Source: Mesorhizobium sp. CA14
Lineage (GTDB): Bacteria; Pseudomonadota; Alphaproteobacteria; Rhizobiales; Rhizobiaceae
Direction: 5' to 3'
NCBI RefSeq assembly: GCF_020165195.1
Contig: NZ_JAIUHR010000023.1
Span: 45,009 to 109,008 of the forward strand
DNA: 64,000 nucleotides
A program made the position numbers and the translations under genes. This document shows, piece by piece, positions 16,801-24,348 of this stretch. A model generated the notes under the pieces. The model was not told the DNA's origin, ran no database searches, and saw only the letters and a list, made by a program, of their open reading frames with translations. Every line of letters begins with the position of its first letter. Position 1 is the first letter of the stretch.

Positions 16801-17630
16801 GCGCGGCGCGTCGTGCCGCCGGACTTGATGGCGCCCGCCGCGCGGTCGCCGATCTTGAGGAAGCTCATCAGGCCGGACGAGCGGCCGCCGCCGGACAGCT
16901 TCTCGCCCTCGCCGCGCAGCATGGAGAAGTTCGAGCCGGTGCCGGAACCGTATTTGAACAGGCGCGCCTCACGCACCCACAAATCCATGATGCCGCCCTC
17001 GTTGACGAGATCGTCCTGCACGCTCTGGATGAAGCAGGCATGCGGCTGCGGATGCTCGTAAGCCGACTTCGACTTGGTCAGCTTGCCGGTGAAGGGATCG
17101 ACATAGAAGTGGCCTTGGCTCGGGCCGTCGATGCCGTAGGCCCAGTGCAGGCCGGTGTTGAACCATTGCGGCGAGTTCGGCGCGACGCGCTGGGTGGCGA
17201 GCATATAGGCAAGCTCGTCGCGGAAGGCGCGCGCGTCTTCCTCCGACTTGAAGTAGCCGCCCTTCCAGCCCCAATAGGTCCAGGTGCCGGAGAGGCGATC
17301 GAAGACCTGGCGGGCGTCGGTTTCCGAACCGTAGCGCTCGGCCTCGGGCAGCTTGGCGAGCTCGGCCTCGTCGGCGATCGAGCGCCACAGGAAGGAGGGG
17401 ACGTCGTTCTCTTCGACCTTCTTCAGCCGCGCCGGCACGCCGGCCTTGCGGAAATATTTCTGCGCCAGGATGTCGGCCGCGACCTGGCTGAACTGCGCCG
17501 GCACATCGATGTTGTCGAGGCGGAACACCACCGAGCCGTCCGGATTCTTGATCTCCGACAAAGCCTTGCGGAATTCGATCTCCGCATAGGCTGATTGCTC
17601 TGGCTTGGTGAAGCGACGCTCGATGCGCAT
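13854..17630 (-). CDS. nrdJ: vitamin B12-dependent ribonucleotide reductase
   Basis: A 1258-residue class II ribonucleotide reductase that makes deoxyribonucleotides with adenosylcobalamin and works with or without oxygen. Seen are the HACFIQSVQDD cysteine, FKYGSGTGSNFS, the finger-loop radical motif NPCSEYMFLDD, the PTGTIGLVMDCDTTGIEPD loop and a C-terminal zinc-ribbon-like tail (CSECHNF, CEKCDTCG, GCS) that probably carries the redox-active cysteines. ATG 17630 (MRIERRF) is preferred. A longer frame reaching 17897 runs through the leader and NrdR boxes and lacks support. NrdR box-like sites lie about 240-280 bases upstream, consistent with dATP-sensing repression. It is the only ribonucleotide reductase in the window. 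Confidence 0.96.
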   Translation of the reverse strand: MRIERRFTKPEQSAYAEIEFRKALSEIKNPDGSVVFRLDNIDVPAQFSQVAADILAQKYFRKAGVPARLKKVEENDVPSFLWRSIADEAELAKLPEAERYGSETDARQVFDRLSGTWTYWGWKGGYFKSEEDARAFRDELAYMLATQRVAPNSPQWFNTGLHWAYGIDGPSQGHFYVDPFTGKLTKSKSAYEHPQPHACFIQSVQDDLVNEGGIMDLWVREARLFKYGSGTGSNFSMLRGEGEKLSGGGRSSGLMSFLKIGDRAAGAIKSGGTTRRAAKMVIVDADHPDIEDFIDWKVNEEQKVASLVTGSKIVKKHLEAIMKACVNCEGNGDDCFDPALNTALKREIKAAKKDAVPENYIYRVIQFARQGYTSMSFKTYDTDWDSDAYLTVSGQNSNNSVSLKDNFLRAVEADGDWQLTARKDGKVLKTLKARDLWEKIGYAAWASADPGLHFNTTMNDWHTCASAGAIRASNPCSEYMFLDDTACNLASINLLPYRRQDGAIDIAAYEHTVRLWTVVLEISVMMAQFPSKEIAKLSYEYRTLGLGYANIGGLLMTSGIPYDSDEGRAICAALTAIMTGVAYSTSAEMAAELGAFPDYDRNAQNMLRVMRNHRRAAYGDKDGYEKLAVNPVPLVAADLKQQALAEHARAAWDRAIELGEEHGYRNAQATVIAPTGTIGLVMDCDTTGIEPDFALVKFKKLAGGGYFKIINRAVPEALRTLGYSESQIAEIEAYAVGHGNLNQAPGINPSTLKAKGFTDEKIAALNAALKSAFDIKFVFNQWTLGADWVKDTFGFTDEQLSDVSFEMLPALGFSKKDIDAANIHVCGAMTLEGAPFLKAEHLPVFDCASPCGKIGKRSLSIQSHILMMAAAQPFISGAISKTINMPNEATVEDAKNAYMLSWKLALKANALYRDGSKLSQPLNASLLADDDEDEDEAVEQLIAAPAAQRAVQVTEKIVERVIERLYRDREKLPNRRKGYTQKAVVGGHKVYLRTGEFDDGRLGEIFIDMHKEGAAFRAMMNNFAIAISLGLQYGVPLDEYVEAFTFTKFEPAGMVQGNDAIKNATSILDYVFRELAVSYLGRHDLAHVDQSDFDKTALGRGITEGKATPFSKGLYRGASPVKLVSGIGSEPKGFGGSAPTTAPARAAPTAFAGSNVLALKPASDEALAYKRDYEERARELAEDMVEEEAEAAGGTEALFTDAAANEAAEAKKLAATRRQQSLLQGYTGNECSECHNFTMVRNGTCEKCDTCGSTSGCS

Positions 17631-17770
17631 TGGTCCGGTCCCTTTGTATCTACATATAGCGCTTTTCTCCGGGAATCTCTGCCCCGCAAAACGAAAAGCG
17701 CAGTCCGCCGTTTGCCGGCATCGCAGGCGACGCCGGCACTCTCCTCGTCGCGGGCACCGCCATGCAGACA

Positions 17771-17795
17771 GCAAAACGCCTTGCCAGGCTTTTGC
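17771..17795 (-). other. hairpin in the nrdJ leader
   Basis: GCAAAA-C-GCCT-TGCC-AGGC-TTTTGC forms a 10-bp stem with one bulged base and a four-base loop, about 140 bases upstream of the nrdJ start on the transcribed strand. No T-run follows. It could shape the leader or affect mRNA stability. Confidence 0.35.
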
Positions 17796-17868
17796 CCGGG
17801 CTGCAGGCAGAACCCCCGCGGGTCCCTCAACTGAAACTTTGGTCGATTCCCTCGGAAGAGGGAGGTTC

Positions 17869-17913
17869 ACACTATCTAGGGTCCAGCCTGCCTGCAAACA
17901 CTAAATATAGTGT
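17869..17913 (-). promoter_or_regulatory. NrdR box pair upstream of nrdJ
   Basis: ACACTAAATATAGTGT at 17898-17913 fits the known NrdR box consensus (acaCwAtATaTwGtgt) and is a perfect palindrome. It extends to AACACTA-AATA-TAGTGTT at 17897-17914. A weaker box, ACACTATCTAGGGTCC, lies at 17869-17884, with its left half identical to the consensus. Centres are 29 bases apart, near the roughly 31-base (three helical turn) spacing usual for NrdR. NrdR represses ribonucleotide reductase genes when dATP is high. Expected target: nrdJ. Confidence 0.8.
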
Positions 17914-18169
17914 TAACAGATCATTTTTTCCAGGCCGGCAATTCTCCCTTTCGCCCACCCAAGCCCTAACGATCCCAACGCTTCCGCCGGCCTCGTGAAG
18001 GGGCGGAATGTGGCCAAAAACGCACAAAATCCGGGAAAAAAGACCGGCCTCTAAACTCTCCGGTCACGCCCGCTACAGGAGCGCATGGCCCATAAAAAGC
18101 GACTCGTTCCGAGCCGTCAAGGATTCGTTTTTGTAGCTTTTGTGACCCCAACATCTTGTGTGTCACATA

Positions 18170-18178
18170 TGTGGATAA
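18170..18178 (-). promoter_or_regulatory. DnaA box
   Basis: TGTGGATAA is the exact complement of the consensus DnaA box TTATCCACA. It overlaps the palindrome CACATATGTG (18164-18173). It lies between nrdJ and gltX, about 165 bases before gltX. A single box is not an origin; it may allow DnaA control of a neighbouring promoter or be chance. Confidence 0.45.
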
Positions 18179-18343
18179 CGGGGACATAAGAGGCCCGGGT
18201 TTGCCGGCGCTTGACGAGCTTCGTCCGGCCGCCGCGAAGCGCGTCAGGCCAGCGGCTTTTCATTTTAGCTGGCTTGCACTATCTCTTGCGTTCGCGCGGG
18301 GGCGCGCCTTGTCAACACCAAAACCATCCGCTACGCCCCGCTC

Positions 18344-19717
18344 ATGACAGTTACCGTACGTTTTGCCCCATCGCCGACCGGCCGCATCCATATCGGCAAT
18401 GCGCGCACCGCGCTGTTCAACTGGCTTTTCGCCATGAACAATAAGGGCCGTTTCATCCAGCGCTTCGACGACACCGATATTGCCCGCTCGAAGCAGGAAT
18501 ATGCCGATTCCATTCTTTACGACCTGCATTGGCTGGGCATCTTTCCGGATGTCACCGAATATCAGTCGCGCCGCTTCGAGATCTATGACGCGGCGGTCGA
18601 GCGATTGAAGACGGCACGCGTGCTCTATGCCTGCTACGAGACGCCCGAAGAACTCGATCTGCGCCGCAAGGTGCGCCGCACGCGCGGCCTGCCGCCGGTC
18701 TATGGCCGCGAGGCGCTGACGCTGACGCCGGAGCAGGTGGCGGAATACCAGTCGGACGGACGCAAGCCGCACTGGCGTTTCCTGCTGCCCAATTTCACGA
18801 GCGATCCGTTGCAGCCGGAGCGCACCGAAGTGCATTGGAATGATCTGGTGCGCGGCGAGGAGACGGTCGACCTCGCCTCGCTGTCGGACCCCGTGCTGGT
18901 GCGCGAGGACGGCACCTATCTCTATACGCTGCCTTCCGTGGTGGACGACATCGAGATGGGCGTCAGCCATGTCATCCGCGGCGACGACCACGTCACCAAC
19001 ACCGGCGTGCAGATCGCCATCTTCAAGGCGCTCGGCGCCGAGCCGCCGGTCTTCGGCCACCACAATTTGCTCACCACCGTATCGGGCGAGGGGCTGTCGA
19101 AGCGCACCGGCGCGCTGTCGATCGAAAGCCTGCGCGAGGACGGCATCGAGCCGATGGCCGTCGCATCGCTAGCCGTGCTCGTCGGCACGTCGGAAAATGT
19201 CACCGCCGCGCACGACCTCAATGAGCTTGCCGGCCATTTCGATCCGGCGGCGACCTCCAAGTCCGCCTCGAAATTCGACCCGGACGAGCTCTTCGTGCTC
19301 AACCGCACGCTGATGCATCATATGCCGTTCGAGGAGGCGCGCGACCGGCTGATCGTGCTTGGCATTTCCGGCGACAAGGCCGAGCCGTTCTGGCTGGCGG
19401 TGCGTGGCAATCTCGACCGGCTGTCGGACGCGGTCGCCTGGTGGCGCATCCTCAACGAGGGTCCGCAAGAGCCGGCCGACTTTTCCGGCGAGGACCGCGA
19501 TTTCCTCGATCAGGCGTTCGAACTGCTGCCGGAGGAGCCGTGGAACGGCACGGTCTGGAAGGACTGGACCGGCAAGATCAGGGAAGCGACCGGGCGCAAG
19601 GGCAAGCCGTTGTTCATGCCGCTACGGCTGGCGCTCACCGGGCGGACTTCGGGGCCGGAGCTTTCAGATCTATTGCCGCTGATGGGTCGGGAAGGAACGC
19701 TGGCCCGACGACCCTGA
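18344..19717 (+). CDS. gltX: glutamate--tRNA ligase
   Basis: A 457-residue class I aminoacyl-tRNA synthetase that charges tRNA with glutamate. The nucleotide-binding HIGH motif is HIGNARTALFNW (residues 16-27), and the KMSKS motif is GLSKRTGALS. RFAPSPTGRIHIGN and RFDDTD are typical of GluRS. It is slightly shorter than the usual 470-490 residues. Alphaproteobacteria commonly have two GluRS genes, one with altered tRNA choice (tRNA-Gln) feeding the amidotransferase route, and I cannot tell which this is. The 3' end overlaps the convergent DUF2865 gene by 83 bases. Confidence 0.93.
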   Translation: MTVTVRFAPSPTGRIHIGNARTALFNWLFAMNNKGRFIQRFDDTDIARSKQEYADSILYDLHWLGIFPDVTEYQSRRFEIYDAAVERLKTARVLYACYETPEELDLRRKVRRTRGLPPVYGREALTLTPEQVAEYQSDGRKPHWRFLLPNFTSDPLQPERTEVHWNDLVRGEETVDLASLSDPVLVREDGTYLYTLPSVVDDIEMGVSHVIRGDDHVTNTGVQIAIFKALGAEPPVFGHHNLLTTVSGEGLSKRTGALSIESLREDGIEPMAVASLAVLVGTSENVTAAHDLNELAGHFDPAATSKSASKFDPDELFVLNRTLMHHMPFEEARDRLIVLGISGDKAEPFWLAVRGNLDRLSDAVAWWRILNEGPQEPADFSGEDRDFLDQAFELLPEEPWNGTVWKDWTGKIREATGRKGKPLFMPLRLALTGRTSGPELSDLLPLMGREGTLARRP

Positions 19718-20861
19718 CCTTGCGCTGATCCGGCGGCAACGCCGAGACCGGCGACACCGGCGCCTTGGTGGTCAGCCGCTTGATCGCGTCCAGGTCGAGC
19801 CCGCCTTCGGCATTGGCGAGCGTTTCGGGATCGGCACCCGGATCGGGCTTGACCGCCGGCATGGGAACGAAGGGCGCTGCCTGGCCGTTGGGCCTCGACT
19901 GTTCGGGATTGGGCGGGTTGCCGCCGATGATGATGAAATTGCCGGCCTGCGGGTTGCAGCCGCAACTCGGCGGGCGCGAGTAATTGGCCTGCTTATAGAG
20001 ATAGGCGGTCGGCAGCTCGCTGTAGGGGTGCCCGGTGACCGAGGAGGTCATCGAACCCGAATCGTCGTCCATTCCGCGCGAATAGAAGACTTGCATCTCG
20101 GTGCCGGGGCAGCTCGATTCGCAATTCTTCTGGTCGCGTTCGAAATCGCCGACGGAAGCGGCATTGGACATCGGGAAGAAATAGCCGTCGCAGGTGCGCA
20201 CGCACATGGTGTGGAACTCGCCGCCCAATTGCGGCAGGTCCATGCCGTCCGGCTGGTTGATGACACGGCGGAAGTTGCGCTCGCTGGGATCGTCGGACGG
20301 CACGTCGGCCGTGTCCGGAACGTCGGGAGCATCAGGCGTTTCGAGCTGCTCATCCCGGCGGCCGAAAAGCTGCTCGAACAGATTGCCGCCGCCATTGTCG
20401 CGGGAAGCCTCCCGAAGCGGCGCGCGGCGCGGCGCGATCTCGTCGTCGCGGCAGTTATTGGCATCGAGCGCCGCGAGGATGCGGCCGCGGTCGCGCCGGG
20501 TGCCGCCGCCCGCGGCCAGCCGCTCGCGCTTGGCCTGCAATGAGTCGAGGTTGGCGTTCATGCGCTCTATCGAGGCGTTGATCGCGGCGCATTGGCCGAC
20601 ATTGCGCGAAAACAGGGTGAAGCCGCAACCGGCGTCGCTTGCCCGGCCGCGGGCCTTGGCAAGCTGCTCGCGCTGCCTGGCGATCGCGTCGTCATATTTG
20701 CGGACGAGACCCGGCCCTCCGCCGCCACCGCGCGTCGCGGCGAGTTCGGCTTCGAGTTGCCGGCATATGCGAGAAGCCGCCTGGGATTGTGTGAGGGTGA
20801 CAGCTGAACATGCAAGCGCTGCAAGCAGCGTCGCAAGATGCATCAGCGTCGACCCCTTCAT
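19635..20861 (-). CDS. DUF2865 family secreted protein
   Basis: A 408-residue exported protein with an N-terminal signal peptide (hydrophobic stretch LATLLAALACSAVTL, cleavage probably near SQA-AS). After a coiled or charged region comes a cysteine-containing domain with GGEFHTMCVRTCDGYFFPMS and CESSCPGTEMQVFYSRG, fitting the DUF2865 family common in Rhizobiales. Spaced cysteines (C-x3-C twice, CGC) suggest periplasmic disulfides. The tail is Pro/Ala-rich. Function unknown. Start may be M1 or M7. Its last 27 codons overlap gltX on the opposite strand, so expression of the two could interfere. Confidence 0.85.
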   Translation of the reverse strand: MKGSTLMHLATLLAALACSAVTLTQSQAASRICRQLEAELAATRGGGGGPGLVRKYDDAIARQREQLAKARGRASDAGCGFTLFSRNVGQCAAINASIERMNANLDSLQAKRERLAAGGGTRRDRGRILAALDANNCRDDEIAPRRAPLREASRDNGGGNLFEQLFGRRDEQLETPDAPDVPDTADVPSDDPSERNFRRVINQPDGMDLPQLGGEFHTMCVRTCDGYFFPMSNAASVGDFERDQKNCESSCPGTEMQVFYSRGMDDDSGSMTSSVTGHPYSELPTAYLYKQANYSRPPSCGCNPQAGNFIIIGGNPPNPEQSRPNGQAAPFVPMPAVKPDPGADPETLANAEGGLDLDAIKRLTTKAPVSPVSALPPDQRKVRVVGPAFLPDPSAAIDLKAPAPKSAR

Positions 20862-20962
20862 CCGCCTGGAATCCCGATTGCCCGTGGCCGGAAAACTACC
20901 GCGTTCGTGGTTAACTGTTCCCTAGTTTGCAACCCGACACAATTGTGCTTGGGCGCGTAGCC

Positions 20963-23287
20963 TCAATTCACGGCGACCAGCGCCTGCGCCTTATGCGCGG
21001 CCTCGACAACGGCAAGCGCGGTCATGTTGACGACACCTCGCGAGGTGACCGACGGCGTCAATATGTGCGCGGGCTTGTCGGTGCCGAGCAGGATCGGTCC
21101 GACATGCAGCGCGTCCATCATGGCGCGCAGCGCCGTCAGCGTGATGTTGGCGGAATCGAGGTTCGGGAAAACCAGCAGATTGGCTTCGCCGTTCAGCCGC
21201 GAATGCGGGTAGACGCGTTGGCGCAGATGCTCCGAAAGAGCGGAGTCGGCATGCATCTCGCCATCGCACTGCAGATCAGGGGCGATGCGCGCCAGGATCG
21301 CCGCGGCCTGGCGCATCTTCAGCGCGCCGGGTGAATCGCGGGAGCCGAAATCCGAATGCGACAGAAGCGCTGCCTTCGGCTCGATGCCGAAGCGCTGGAT
21401 TTCCTCGGCCGCGAGCACCGTCATTTCGGCGATTTCTTCCGCCGTGGGATCGACCGAGACATGCGTGTCGGTGAGGAAGATGATGCCGCGCTGCGAGATC
21501 AGCATCGACAATGTCGACAGGTCGCGGTCCTTGATGCCGGCGCGCGGCCCGATGATCAGCGTGACATTGCGCAGATGCCGCTCGAAGCGGCCCTCGAGGC
21601 CGCAAATCATGGCATCCGCATCGCCGCGCTTCAGCGCAAGCGCGGCGATCACCGTATTGTTGGTGCGCACCATGGTGCGGGCGGCTTCCGTCGTGATACC
21701 GCGGCGGCCGGCAAGCTCGATCAAAAGGTCGACATAGTGGCGATAGCGCGGATCGTCTTCCGGGTTGATCAGGCCGAAATCGACGCCGGGCCGGATGCGC
21801 AAGCCGTAACGCTTCAGGCGGACCTCCACGACATGCGGACGGCCGATCAGGATCGGCTCGGCAATGCCTTCCTCCAGCACCACCTGGGCGGCGCGCAGCA
21901 CGCGCTCGTCCTCGCCGTCGGCATAGATGACGCGCTTGGCGCTGGAAGCCTTGGCGGAGGAGAACACCGGCTTCATCACCAGGCCGGAGCGGAAGACGAA
22001 GCGGTTGAGCTTGTCGATATAGGCGGCGAAGTCGGCGATCGGCCGCGTCGCGACGCCGGTTTCGCAGGCAGCCTTCGCTACTGCCGGCGCGATGCGCAGG
22101 ATCAGGCGCGGATCGAAGGGCGAGGGGATCAGGAAATCGGGGCCGAACATCGGCGTCTCGCCGGAATAGGCGCGCGCCGCGACGTCGGAAGGCTCCTCAC
22201 GGGCAAGGGCTGCGATCGCCCGCACGGCCGCCATCTTCATCTCCTCGTTGATGGCGCTGGCGCCGCAATCGAGCGCGCCGCGGAAGATGTAAGGAAAGCA
22301 CAGCACGTTGTTGACTTGGTTGGGAAAATCCGAGCGGCCGGTGCAGATCATGGCGTCCGGCCGCGCGGCGCGCGCCACCTCCGGCATGATCTCGGGATTG
22401 GGGTTGGCCAAGGCCAGGATCAGCGGTTTCGGCGCCATGTGCTGCAAGAGCTCCGGCTTCAGCACGCCGGCGGCGGAGAGGCCGAGAAAGACGTCGGCAC
22501 CGGGAATGACATCGGCCAGCGTGCGCGCCTCGGTGTCCTTCACATAAGGGTCCTTCCAGCGATCCATCTCCTCGACGCGGCCCTTATGGGCGACGCCGAA
22601 ACGGTCGGTGACCCAGATGTTTTCCACCTTGGCACCGAGCGAGACCAGAAGGTTGAGGCAGGCGAGTGCTGCCGCACCCGCGCCGGAGGTGACGATCTTG
22701 ATCTCGGAAATCGCCTTGCCGGCCAGTTCCAGCCCGTTGAGCACCGCTGCGGCGACGATGATCGCGGTGCCATGCTGGTCGTCGTGGAAGACCGGAATGC
22801 CCATGCGTGCCTTCAGCCGCTCCTCGACTTCGAAACATTCCGGCGCCTTGATGTCCTCCAGGTTGATGCCGCCGAAGGTTGGCTCGAGCGCGGCCACCGT
22901 CTCGACCATGCGCTCGATCTCCGGCGCGTCGATCTCGATGTCGAAGACGTCGATGCCGGCGAACTTCTTGAACAGCACCGCCTTGCCTTCCATCACCGGC
23001 TTGGAGGCGAGCGGGCCGATATTACCCAGTCCCAGAACGGCGGAACCGTTGGAGACGACGCCGACGAGATTGGCGCGGGCGGTGTAGTCGGCGGCGGTGG
23101 CGGGATCGTCACGGATTTCGAGGCAGGGCGCGGCCACGCCCGGCGAATAAGCAAGGGCCAGGTCGCGCTGGTTGCCGAGCGGCTTCGTCGCCTGGATCTC
23201 GAGTTTTCCCGGCGTCGGGTGCTTATGGAAGAAGAGGGCGGCCTCGTCGAGATCCGACCGGGCCGTTTTCTTGTTCTCGCCGTCCAT
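20963..23287 (-). CDS. maeB: malic enzyme with phosphotransacetylase-like domain
   Basis: A 774-residue chimeric malic enzyme converting malate to pyruvate and CO2 with NAD(P)+ reduction. The N-terminal malic domain (about 1-430) shows YSPGVAAPC, NGSAVLGLGNIGP, the metal/substrate stretch FHDDQHGTA and the Rossmann motif VTSGAGAAALA. The C-terminal 320 residues resemble phosphotransacetylase (IGRPHVVEVRLKRYGLRI, MICGLEGRFERHL, SNITL-type end) but in this family act as an allosteric domain rather than a working PTA. Rhizobia carry NAD-type (Dme) and NADP-type (Tme) versions of this architecture. Coenzyme choice is not decided here. The name maeB denotes the architecture. A GGAGGG ribosome site supports the start. 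Confidence 0.93.
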   Translation of the reverse strand: MDGENKKTARSDLDEAALFFHKHPTPGKLEIQATKPLGNQRDLALAYSPGVAAPCLEIRDDPATAADYTARANLVGVVSNGSAVLGLGNIGPLASKPVMEGKAVLFKKFAGIDVFDIEIDAPEIERMVETVAALEPTFGGINLEDIKAPECFEVEERLKARMGIPVFHDDQHGTAIIVAAAVLNGLELAGKAISEIKIVTSGAGAAALACLNLLVSLGAKVENIWVTDRFGVAHKGRVEEMDRWKDPYVKDTEARTLADVIPGADVFLGLSAAGVLKPELLQHMAPKPLILALANPNPEIMPEVARAARPDAMICTGRSDFPNQVNNVLCFPYIFRGALDCGASAINEEMKMAAVRAIAALAREEPSDVAARAYSGETPMFGPDFLIPSPFDPRLILRIAPAVAKAACETGVATRPIADFAAYIDKLNRFVFRSGLVMKPVFSSAKASSAKRVIYADGEDERVLRAAQVVLEEGIAEPILIGRPHVVEVRLKRYGLRIRPGVDFGLINPEDDPRYRHYVDLLIELAGRRGITTEAARTMVRTNNTVIAALALKRGDADAMICGLEGRFERHLRNVTLIIGPRAGIKDRDLSTLSMLISQRGIIFLTDTHVSVDPTAEEIAEMTVLAAEEIQRFGIEPKAALLSHSDFGSRDSPGALKMRQAAAILARIAPDLQCDGEMHADSALSEHLRQRVYPHSRLNGEANLLVFPNLDSANITLTALRAMMDALHVGPILLGTDKPAHILTPSVTSRGVVNMTALAVVEAAHKAQALVAVN

Positions 23288-23360
23288 TCGGCCCTCCCTC
23301 TGTTCCTGATTTGGAGCCTTTTAGCATGTGCCGGAGAGTTTTCGCGACGTCAAATAGCGG

Positions 23361-23385
23361 GCTCCGGCCCTCACAATGCCGGAGC
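23361..23385. terminator. GC-rich hairpin between SDR and malic enzyme genes
   Basis: GCTCCGGC (23361-23368) and GCCGGAGC (23378-23385) form a perfect 8-bp stem with a nine-base loop, located downstream of the SDR gene and upstream of maeB, both on the minus strand. No clear T-run follows on that strand, so termination would be weak or Rho-assisted. Confidence 0.4.
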
Positions 23386-23447
23386 GAAAATAATCAACCG
23401 ATCCAGATGGTTGGGCTGCGAGCCTCAACCCTTCGGATTGGCGGTCG

Positions 23448-24227
23448 TCAGAACGCGCTGACGTAGAGGCCGCCGTCGACAGGGATGTTCTGGCCGGTGA
23501 GATAGCCAGCATGGACCGAGCACAGGAAGGCGCATATCTGGCCGAATTCCTCCGGCGTGCCGAGACGTTTTGCAGGCACGTCGGCGCTGATGCGGGCCTT
23601 GCGCGCCGCCGCGGCGGCCGGGTCTTCCGGTGTGCCGGCCTCATGCGGGCCGCGCAGCCGGTCGGTGTCGAGCTTGCCGGGCAGCAGGCTGTTGATGGTG
23701 ACGTTGCGGTCGACAACCGTGCGCGCCACGCCGGCGAGGAAGGACGTCAGGCCGGCGCGGGCGCCGGACGACAGGTCGAGGCCGGGGATCGGCACATAGA
23801 CCGACAGTGAGGTGATGTTGACGATGCGGCCGAAGCCGCGCTTGGCCATGCCGTCGATCACCGCCTGGATCAACTCGATCGGCGTGACCATGTTCTGGGT
23901 CACGCCCTCGAGGATCTTGGCGCGGTCGAGCTCGCGGAAATCGCGCAGCGGCGGGCCGCCATTGTTGTTGACTAGGATGTCCGGATCCGGGCAGGCGGCG
24001 AGGATCGCCTTTTGCACGTCCGGCTTTGAAACGTCGCCGGCGACCTCGACGACCTTGACGCCGAACTTTTCGCGAATCTCGGCGGCAGTCTTGGCCAGAA
24101 GCTCGGCGTTGCGGCCGTTGACGACGAGGTCGGCACCCGCTTCGGCCAGCGCCATGGCGCAACCTCTTCCAAGCCCCTTGCTCGAAGCGCAGACGATGGC
24201 CTTCTTGCCGCGAATGCCGAGATCCAT
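23448..24227 (-). CDS. divergent short-chain dehydrogenase/reductase
   Basis: A 259-residue SDR-fold protein. The NAD(P)-binding glycine motif is ASSKGLGRG (14-22), NNNGGPP stands for the usual NNAG, and the C-terminus GYLTGQNIPVDGG is typical. The catalytic Y-x3-K pair is missing: the helix that should carry it reads LDLSSGARAGLTSF, with Ser or Leu in place of Tyr and Arg in place of Lys. It may therefore lack classical oxidoreductase activity or use another mechanism. The start at 24227 has AGGAGA eight bases upstream; the longer frame upstream is antisense to the promoter of the next gene. Function unknown. Confidence 0.87.
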   Translation of the reverse strand: MDLGIRGKKAIVCASSKGLGRGCAMALAEAGADLVVNGRNAELLAKTAAEIREKFGVKVVEVAGDVSKPDVQKAILAACPDPDILVNNNGGPPLRDFRELDRAKILEGVTQNMVTPIELIQAVIDGMAKRGFGRIVNITSLSVYVPIPGLDLSSGARAGLTSFLAGVARTVVDRNVTINSLLPGKLDTDRLRGPHEAGTPEDPAAAAARKARISADVPAKRLGTPEEFGQICAFLCSVHAGYLTGQNIPVDGGLYVSAF

Positions 24228-24348
24228 GGTGATTTCTCCTGATGTGTTGGCGGCGCAAGCTAGCGCCTGGGCTGGACCAACCGCAACCGTCATACGGTTG
24301 TTGCATGAATCGGGGCATAGGCACGCGAAAGCAAAGGGTAAAATCGTG

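Larger units (their letters stand above)
17631..18343. other. long divergent intergenic region between nrdJ and gltX
   Basis: About 710 bases without a credible gene. It holds the nrdJ leader with a hairpin (17771-17795), two NrdR box-like palindromes (17869-17913), an AT-richer stretch around 17900-17950 that probably contains the nrdJ promoter, and a DnaA box (18170-18178) nearer gltX. Short open frames here have no ribosome sites and no recognisable products. I see no cobalamin riboswitch core. Confidence 0.6.

Noticed and set aside
14361..17594. A 1077-codon open frame antisense to nrdJ
   Set aside because: It mirrors the high-GC third-position pattern of nrdJ, has no ribosome site and no recognisable domain; nrdJ is certain.
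17631..17900. Possible cobalamin riboswitch in the nrdJ leader
   Set aside because: The conserved core elements (for example GCCACTG) are not present on either strand; NrdR boxes explain control better.
18164..18178. Replication origin
   Set aside because: Only one DnaA box, no AT-rich unwinding stretch, and no dnaA, parAB or repABC genes nearby.
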